From: Chthoniobacterales bacterium
GTDB taxonomy: Bacteria > Verrucomicrobiota > Verrucomicrobiia > Chthoniobacterales > JAATET01
NCBI GenBank assembly: GCA_036569045.1
Contig: DATCRI010000034.1
Coordinates: forward strand, 1-57,207
DNA length: 57,207 nucleotides
Direction: 5' to 3'
Notes under the pieces: generated by a model
Told to the model about the DNA's origin: nothing
The model's input: the letters and a program-made list of their open reading frames with translations, nothing else
The model's database searches: none
Program-made: the position numbers and the translations under genes
In this document: piece by piece, positions 52,800 through 57,207 of the stretch
How the letters are laid out: every line of letters begins with the position of its first letter
Numbering within the stretch: the stretch's first letter is position 1

Positions 52800-53765
52800 A
52801 TGGGCAAAATTTACAACAACATCGTCGAAACCGTCGGGCGCACGCCGCTCGTGAAACTCAACCGCGTGACCGCCGGCCTGCCTGCGACGATTGCGCTCAA
52901 GTGCGAGTTCTTCAATCCGCTCGGCAGCGTCAAGGACCGCATCGGTTCCGCGATGATCGAGGATGCGGAGTCGAAGGGGCTGATCAACGAGCACACGCTT
53001 ATCGTCGAGCCGACCAGCGGAAACACGGGCATCGCGCTCGCGTTCGTCGCCGCGGCGAAGGGCTACAAGCTCGTGCTCACCATGCCCGAGACGATGAGCC
53101 TCGAGCGCCGCACGCTGCTCGCGATGCTGGGTGCGAAACTCATTCTCACGCCGGGTGCCGAAGGCATGAAGGGCGCCATCGCGAAGGCCGAGCAGATCGT
53201 TGCCGAGAATCCGAATGCCTGGATGCCGCAGCAGTTCAACAACCCCGCGAATCCTGCGATCCACCAGAAGACGACCGCCGAGGAAATCTGGGAGGACACC
53301 GCCGGCGCCATCGACATTCTTGTCGCGGCCGTCGGCACCGGTGGCACGGTCACGGGCGTGAGCGAAGTTCTCAAGACCCGCAAGGCCGATTTCAAGGCCG
53401 TCGCGGTCGAGCCGAAGGATTCTCCGGTCATCACGCAGACCCGCAACGGCGAGACGGTGAAACCCGGTCCGCACAAGATCCAGGGCACCGGCGCGGGCTT
53501 CGTTCCGAACAACCTGCATCTCGCCGCGATCGACGAGGTCGTTACGGTCAGCAACGACGACGCCTTTGCCATGGCGCGCCGCCTCGCGAAGGAGGAAGGC
53601 CTGCTCGTCGGCATCAGCACCGGCGCGAATGTCCACGCCGCGATCGAGATTGCGAAGCGTCCGGAGAACGCCGGCAAGCTCATCGTCACCGTCGCCTGCT
53701 CGACCGGCGAGCGTTACCTCAGCACCGCTCTTGCCGAGGAAGCTCGCGCGCAGGTCGGCGCCTAG
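52800..53765 (+). CDS. cysK: Cysteine synthase A (O-acetylserine sulfhydrylase)
   Basis: This is a 321-residue pyridoxal-phosphate enzyme making cysteine from O-acetylserine and sulfide. The PLP lysine is Lys45 in [11 protein letters not shown], the substrate loop is TSGNTG (72-77), and the phosphate-binding loop is GTGGTVTGV. The C-terminal SIGERYLST-type segment appears as [14 protein letters not shown]. Length and motifs match CysK type A throughout. ATG 52800 is supported by the family N-terminus ([20 protein letters not shown]). Confidence 0.97.
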   Translation: MGKIYNNIVETVGRTPLVKLNRVTAGLPATIALKCEFFNPLGSVKDRIGSAMIEDAESKGLINEHTLIVEPTSGNTGIALAFVAAAKGYKLVLTMPETMSLERRTLLAMLGAKLILTPGAEGMKGAIAKAEQIVAENPNAWMPQQFNNPANPAIHQKTTAEEIWEDTAGAIDILVAAVGTGGTVTGVSEVLKTRKADFKAVAVEPKDSPVITQTRNGETVKPGPHKIQGTGAGFVPNNLHLAAIDEVVTVSNDDAFAMARRLAKEEGLLVGISTGANVHAAIEIAKRPENAGKLIVTVACSTGERYLSTALAEEARAQVGA

Positions 53766-53779
53766 AATTTTTCCCGCAC

Positions 53780-54454
53780 ATGGCCACGCCGAAAAGTCTG
53801 CCGGTCGCCCCGGCTTCCGACGAACCCGAATACGAAATCGATTCCTTCGAACTGCTCTGGGAGAAGCACAAGACCCGGATCATTGCCGGCGCGGTGGCGC
53901 TGGTGGTGGTGATCGTCGCGGTCTTCGCGTGGTTCATCATTGGAAACGCCCGCGCGAGCGCGGCCGAGGCCGCCTTTGCGGCCGCGCAGACGCCGGCCGA
54001 CTACCGCGCGGTCGTGGAAAAATACGGGTATTCGCCCGTGGCTGGTGACGCGTCGCTCCTGCTCGCCGCGTCCCTGCGCACCGAGAAGAAATACGACGAG
54101 GCGAATTCCATCCTCGATGCCTTCATCAAGGCGCAGCCGAAACATCCCTTCGTGCCGCTCGCCCGCATTGCCGTCGCCGAGAATCTCGCGCTGAGCGGCA
54201 AGGTTGCCGATGCGGCGACCGCTCTCGAGACGCTCGCGCAGACCGACAGCGCCTCGTTCGCCGCGCCCTACGCGCTGTGGACGGCGGCCGAGCTGAAGGC
54301 CGCGCAGGGCCAGCGCGAAGCCGCGGTGCGGGCCTATCGCGAATTGCAGAAGACGTTCCCGACGAGCGTTTCCGCGCAGGTGGCTGCGCCGATGGCCGAG
54401 GCGCTTGCCGCGGTGGTCGAGCAGCCGGCGGTGTCGCCGACGCCGAAGCCCTGA
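53780..54454 (+). CDS. TPR membrane protein, YfgM-like
   Basis: This is a 224-residue single-span protein. A soluble N-terminus (residues 1-33, FELLWEKHKTR just before the membrane) is followed by one helix (IIAGAVALVVVIVAVFAWFIIG) and a periplasmic region of TPR-like helical repeats (YDEANSILDAFIKAQPKHPFVPLARIAVAE). This layout is that of YfgM, which links SecYEG to periplasmic chaperones. A Pro-rich tail ends the protein. It begins 14 bases after cysK but has no evident metabolic link to it. Family placement is moderate because TPR sequences diverge easily. Confidence 0.8.
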   Translation: MATPKSLPVAPASDEPEYEIDSFELLWEKHKTRIIAGAVALVVVIVAVFAWFIIGNARASAAEAAFAAAQTPADYRAVVEKYGYSPVAGDASLLLAASLRTEKKYDEANSILDAFIKAQPKHPFVPLARIAVAENLALSGKVADAATALETLAQTDSASFAAPYALWTAAELKAAQGQREAAVRAYRELQKTFPTSVSAQVAAPMAEALAAVVEQPAVSPTPKP

Positions 54455-54467
54455 CCGGCTGCGAGGT

Positions 54468-55274
54468 TCAGGCGCCCCAGCCGAAGGACAGGCGGGGCTG
54501 CCAGCCGGGAACCACGCGCACGGCGGGTTTCGGAGACGAGACCAGGGCCGGCTCCGTCAGGGCGGTGGAAATTTCCACCGAGCCCGCGTAGTGGCCGCCC
54601 TTGTCCACGATCAGCGATCGGGAATGGATGTCGCCATCGAGTCCGCCGTGGCGACCGATGTGGATGCGGCCGGCGCATTGAACGTCGGCCTCGATCTCTC
54701 CGCGAAGGAGGACTTCATCCGCGTAGATCGTGTAGAGGAAGCGAAGATTGGTGCCGCGGTCGATCAGGAGACGGCGGGTGCGGATCTGCGCACGGCAGAT
54801 GCCCTCGCCGCGCAGGCGCAGGGTGCCGTCGCAGGTGACCTTGCCGGCAATGCGGCCTTCCACAAACGCGTGACCGCAGGTGACGCGGGTGGCGTTGAGA
54901 AAGCCTTCGCGGCCGATGTGCACCGTGCCGCGGGTTTGCACGATGCGGGTGCTGTGCCCGGTGATTTCGATGTTGTGAAGATCGATCATCGCCCCGCAGG
55001 CGGGACAATGCGCAGAGGGCGAGTGCGCCGGCACATGGTGCCGGTGATCGCATTCGGGGCAGGAAACCGTGCGACGGCGCTGGACGACTCGAAGTTGCCG
55101 GACAAGTCGTTCGGCGAGCGCCGGACGAGGGGAGGTGGCCATTGCCGGCTGCGGCGCGACCGAGAAATGGTCGCCGCAGCTTCGACAATAGGTAGAAATC
55201 AACTCCCGCGGCTCGAGCTGGGTCGAGCCGCAGTGAGGGCAGCTGATGGGAACCTTTTTGGCGCTCCCGAACAT
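54468..55274 (-). CDS. Bactofilin with twin N-terminal zinc ribbons
   Basis: This is a 268-residue protein with two zinc-ribbon motifs of identical spacing: Cys12, Cys15, Cys30, Cys33 (CPHC, CRSCG) and Cys72, Cys75, Cys90, Cys93 (CPEC, CPACG). From about residue 100 a bactofilin-type right-handed beta-helix follows (GTVHIGREGFLNATRVTCGHAFVEGRIAGKV). Bactofilins polymerise into membrane-associated filaments that place cell-wall or motility proteins. The zinc-ribbon fusion is unusual and may bind nucleic acid or another protein. A typical bactofilin is encoded 33 bases upstream on the same strand. Confidence 0.82.
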   Translation of the reverse strand: MFGSAKKVPISCPHCGSTQLEPRELISTYCRSCGDHFSVAPQPAMATSPRPALAERLVRQLRVVQRRRTVSCPECDHRHHVPAHSPSAHCPACGAMIDLHNIEITGHSTRIVQTRGTVHIGREGFLNATRVTCGHAFVEGRIAGKVTCDGTLRLRGEGICRAQIRTRRLLIDRGTNLRFLYTIYADEVLLRGEIEADVQCAGRIHIGRHGGLDGDIHSRSLIVDKGGHYAGSVEISTALTEPALVSSPKPAVRVVPGWQPRLSFGWGA

Positions 55275-55307
55275 CGCTGAATGTGCCTGCCGGAGCAGGC
55301 GGGCGGA

Positions 55308-55751
55308 CTAGGCCGCGACGGGCTGCTTGCGCGCCTCGGGAGAGGGAGCAACGGGACCGCTGGGCTGCTTGATGTTGGCTTTGTTCGGGGTGACTTCGGA
55401 TTTACCGATGAAGGTTGCGCCTTCCTCGATGATGATGCGGGTGGCCTTGAGGTCGCCGGTGAGCTGGGAGCTGGCCTTGAGTTCGGCCTTCTCGGTGACG
55501 GTGATGTTGCCAAAAACGGTGCCGTGGACGGTGACCGACTTGGTCTTCACCTCGCCGCGGACTTCTGCGTTCTTGCCGATCACGAGGGTGCCTTCGGAGA
55601 GGATCTCGCCTTCAACCTTGCCGTCGAAAATGAGTTCGTTCTCGAATTTGATCGTGCCTTTGATTTCGACGTCGTTCGCGAGGACGTTCTTCGCTGCGCC
55701 GCCGGGGATGGGTTCTGCCATGGGTCTTTGGGCCAAATTGTTGAGGTTCAT
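55308..55751 (-). CDS. Bactofilin
   Basis: This is a 147-residue cytoskeletal protein. The core is a repeating beta-helix with six-residue turns (GTIKFENELIFDGKVEGEILSEGTLVIGKNAEVRGEVKTKSVTVHGTVFG) flanked by short disordered ends, the C-terminal one rich in Pro and Ala. Length and layout are standard for bactofilins. It is likely co-transcribed with the zinc-ribbon bactofilin downstream, so the two may co-polymerise. An internal Met at residue 11 is an alternative start. Confidence 0.93.
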   Translation of the reverse strand: MNLNNLAQRPMAEPIPGGAAKNVLANDVEIKGTIKFENELIFDGKVEGEILSEGTLVIGKNAEVRGEVKTKSVTVHGTVFGNITVTEKAELKASSQLTGDLKATRIIIEEGATFIGKSEVTPNKANIKQPSGPVAPSPEARKQPVAA

Positions 55752-55790
55752 GAGAGTGTTTAGCGCACGCTAGCCTTCGAGTTTCCGCTG

Positions 55791-57197
55791 TCAATCGTTT
55801 CCATCGGGGGAGGCCAATTCCTCCGCCGGATAGGTCCAGATCTCACTGAGCGTCGGGTGATAGTGGGGAATCGCGGCGAGCTGGGCGGCCGTGGCGCGGA
55901 AGTGCATGGCGACCACGATTTCGTGAATGAGATCGCTCGCGTGGGGGCCCACGACGGCGCCGCCGAGGATTTCGCCGGTCGCGGCATCGGTGATCAATTT
56001 CACGAAGCCCTCGGTCTCGCCCATGATGAGGGATTTTCCGTGGTCGTCGAACGGATAGGTCGCGACGCGGATTGGGCCGCGCGCGCGGGCGGCAGCCTCG
56101 TTCAATCCGACGGTGGCGACCTGCGGCTCGGTGAAGACCGCGTAGAGGTTGAGGCGGTCGTCGATCGCTTCCAGCGGTTCGCCTTTTTCCGCGAGAAGCC
56201 GGGCGGCGTTGCGTGCGGCGATCTCGCCCTGCTGCACCGCGATGTGGACGACCTCGTGCGGGCCGCAGCAATCGCCGCCGGCGAAGATGTGCGGCTGGCT
56301 TGTCTGTTGATGCGCGTTGGTTTCGAGCCGATGCTCTGGCCCGGCGATGCCGGCCGCGGCAAGCCCGAGTTTGTCGAGGTTGGGCCGGCGGCCGAGGGCG
56401 TTGAGAATCTCCGCGCATGCGATGGTGTGCATCTCACCGGCCTTCTCGAAGACGATGCGCCGGCCTTCCGCGGTGCGTTCGATCCCGTGAATGTGGGTGC
56501 CGGTGAAGATCGTGATGCCGCGTTTGCGCAGCGCATCCTCGAGCGCGTGGGCAATGTCGGGATCGGACCCCGTGAGGAGCTGCGGGCCGCGTTGAATGAT
56601 CGTGACGGCAACGCCAAGCGCCGAGAAATAATGCGCCATCTCGAGCGCGACGGGGCCGGCGCCGAGCACGGCGAGCGAGCTGGGCAGCGTGGTGAGTTCC
56701 AGCGCATCGTCGCTCGTGAGAGCGGCGGCTTCCGCGAGGCCGGGAACGGGCGGAGTCTGGATCACGGAGCCCGTGGCCACGAGAAAACTGCGCGCGGTGA
56801 TCGGGCGATCCGGCTCGCCGGGCCAGCGGACAACCACCGAATGCGGGCCGACGAATTCCGCGAGGCCGCGCACGAAATCGAAGGCGCCGGACTCGATCTG
56901 CCCGCGGCGGTAGTCCGCGAAATCCCTGATGAAATGGTGCTGCCGGGCGACGATCTCCTCCGCGTGCGCCTCGAGGCCAGTGGCGCGCAGTCCGAATTCC
57001 TTCGCGCGGCGGAGCGTGAGCATGCGGTTGGCGGACTCGATGAGCGCCTTGCTCGGCATGCAGCCGCGGAGAATGCACAGACCGCCGATTTTCTCTCCGC
57101 CCTCGATGAGCAGGGTCTTCAGGCCGAGCCCAATGGCGGTGCGGGCCGCGGCGTAACCGGCGCTCCCGCCGCCGATGATTGCAAAGTCATAGTCCAT
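55791..57197 (-). CDS. Dihydrolipoamide dehydrogenase-family flavoprotein
   Basis: This is a 468-residue FAD/NAD(P) disulfide oxidoreductase. FAD site GGGSAGYAAA is at the N-terminus, the redox disulfide is Cys41/Cys46 in GGLCILRGCMPSK, the NAD(P) site is VLGAGPVALEMAHYFSALG, and the dimer-interface catalytic pair is His447/Glu452 in HPTLSE. Members reduce lipoamide, glutathione, mercury or related disulfides. The disulfide loop (ILRG) differs from the usual LNVG/VNVG of true dihydrolipoamide dehydrogenases, so the electron acceptor is uncertain. The full gene appears to lie inside the window. Confidence 0.9.
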   Translation of the reverse strand: MDYDFAIIGGGSAGYAAARTAIGLGLKTLLIEGGEKIGGLCILRGCMPSKALIESANRMLTLRRAKEFGLRATGLEAHAEEIVARQHHFIRDFADYRRGQIESGAFDFVRGLAEFVGPHSVVVRWPGEPDRPITARSFLVATGSVIQTPPVPGLAEAAALTSDDALELTTLPSSLAVLGAGPVALEMAHYFSALGVAVTIIQRGPQLLTGSDPDIAHALEDALRKRGITIFTGTHIHGIERTAEGRRIVFEKAGEMHTIACAEILNALGRRPNLDKLGLAAAGIAGPEHRLETNAHQQTSQPHIFAGGDCCGPHEVVHIAVQQGEIAARNAARLLAEKGEPLEAIDDRLNLYAVFTEPQVATVGLNEAAARARGPIRVATYPFDDHGKSLIMGETEGFVKLITDAATGEILGGAVVGPHASDLIHEIVVAMHFRATAAQLAAIPHYHPTLSEIWTYPAEELASPDGND

Positions 57198-57207
57198 CGC
57201 GCTTCAC

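Overview
The window is a 57 kb, high-GC, gene-dense chromosomal segment with no rRNA, tRNA, phage or conventional insertion sequence that I could find. A PEP-CTERM surface protein, an H-X9-DG type pseudopilin, two bactofilins, a fused SecDF and gene-family content of this kind point to Verrucomicrobiota (Spartobacteria/Chthoniobacter-like). This is inferred from protein families, not from a marker gene.

Left part (1-23.5 kb): a VapBC toxin-antitoxin pair; a secreted pepsin-like protein; leuA behind a previously hidden leucine-rich leader peptide and attenuator; a tandem universal stress protein and a ClC channel; yajC-secDF followed by a small exported protein that resembles the SecD P1 head; an exported Nudix protein, an HXXEE membrane protein, a methyltransferase and a glyoxalase-like protein; a serine hydrolase and an alpha/beta hydrolase; tex; an ankyrin-L,D-transpeptidase; B12-dependent metH with a palindrome just upstream; and the first of two divergent CPA2 cation/proton antiporters.

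Middle part (23.6-31.5 kb): the second antiporter; a CBM20-esterase-like protein whose nucleophile serine is alanine; and, on the minus strand, a cobalamin riboswitch controlling three overlapping genes (PEP-CTERM protein, pseudopilin, DUF6580 membrane protein). I read this as a B12-responsive surface/uptake operon.

Right part (29.2-52.4 kb) is a nitrogen-scavenging island. A permease and an isochorismatase-family amidohydrolase lie beside a CHASE hybrid kinase and a sigma-54 activator. They are followed by an outer-membrane protein, a convincing biuret hydrolase and a cupin. Convergent to these is one long minus-strand run: porin-like protein, urtABCDE, ureAB, a GxxExxY gene, ureC, ureEFG, ureD. 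A LytS/LytTR two-component system lies upstream, and a 21-bp-period direct repeat between it and the run is a candidate LytTR site. Triuret/biuret degradation would feed urea to urease. No allophanate hydrolase is present in the window.

The most unusual structure is in the urease operon. Three elements with the same CACCAAGG-type inverted ends sit in the ureA/ureB, ureB/ureC and ureC/ureE junctions. Two are short and non-coding; the middle one carries the GxxExxY gene. This looks like an autonomous/non-autonomous element pair that has entered an operon directly after stop codons.

The right edge (52.4-57.2 kb) has a pterin dehydratase, cysK, a YfgM-like TPR membrane protein, two bactofilins (one with twin zinc ribbons) and a dihydrolipoamide-dehydrogenase-like flavoprotein.
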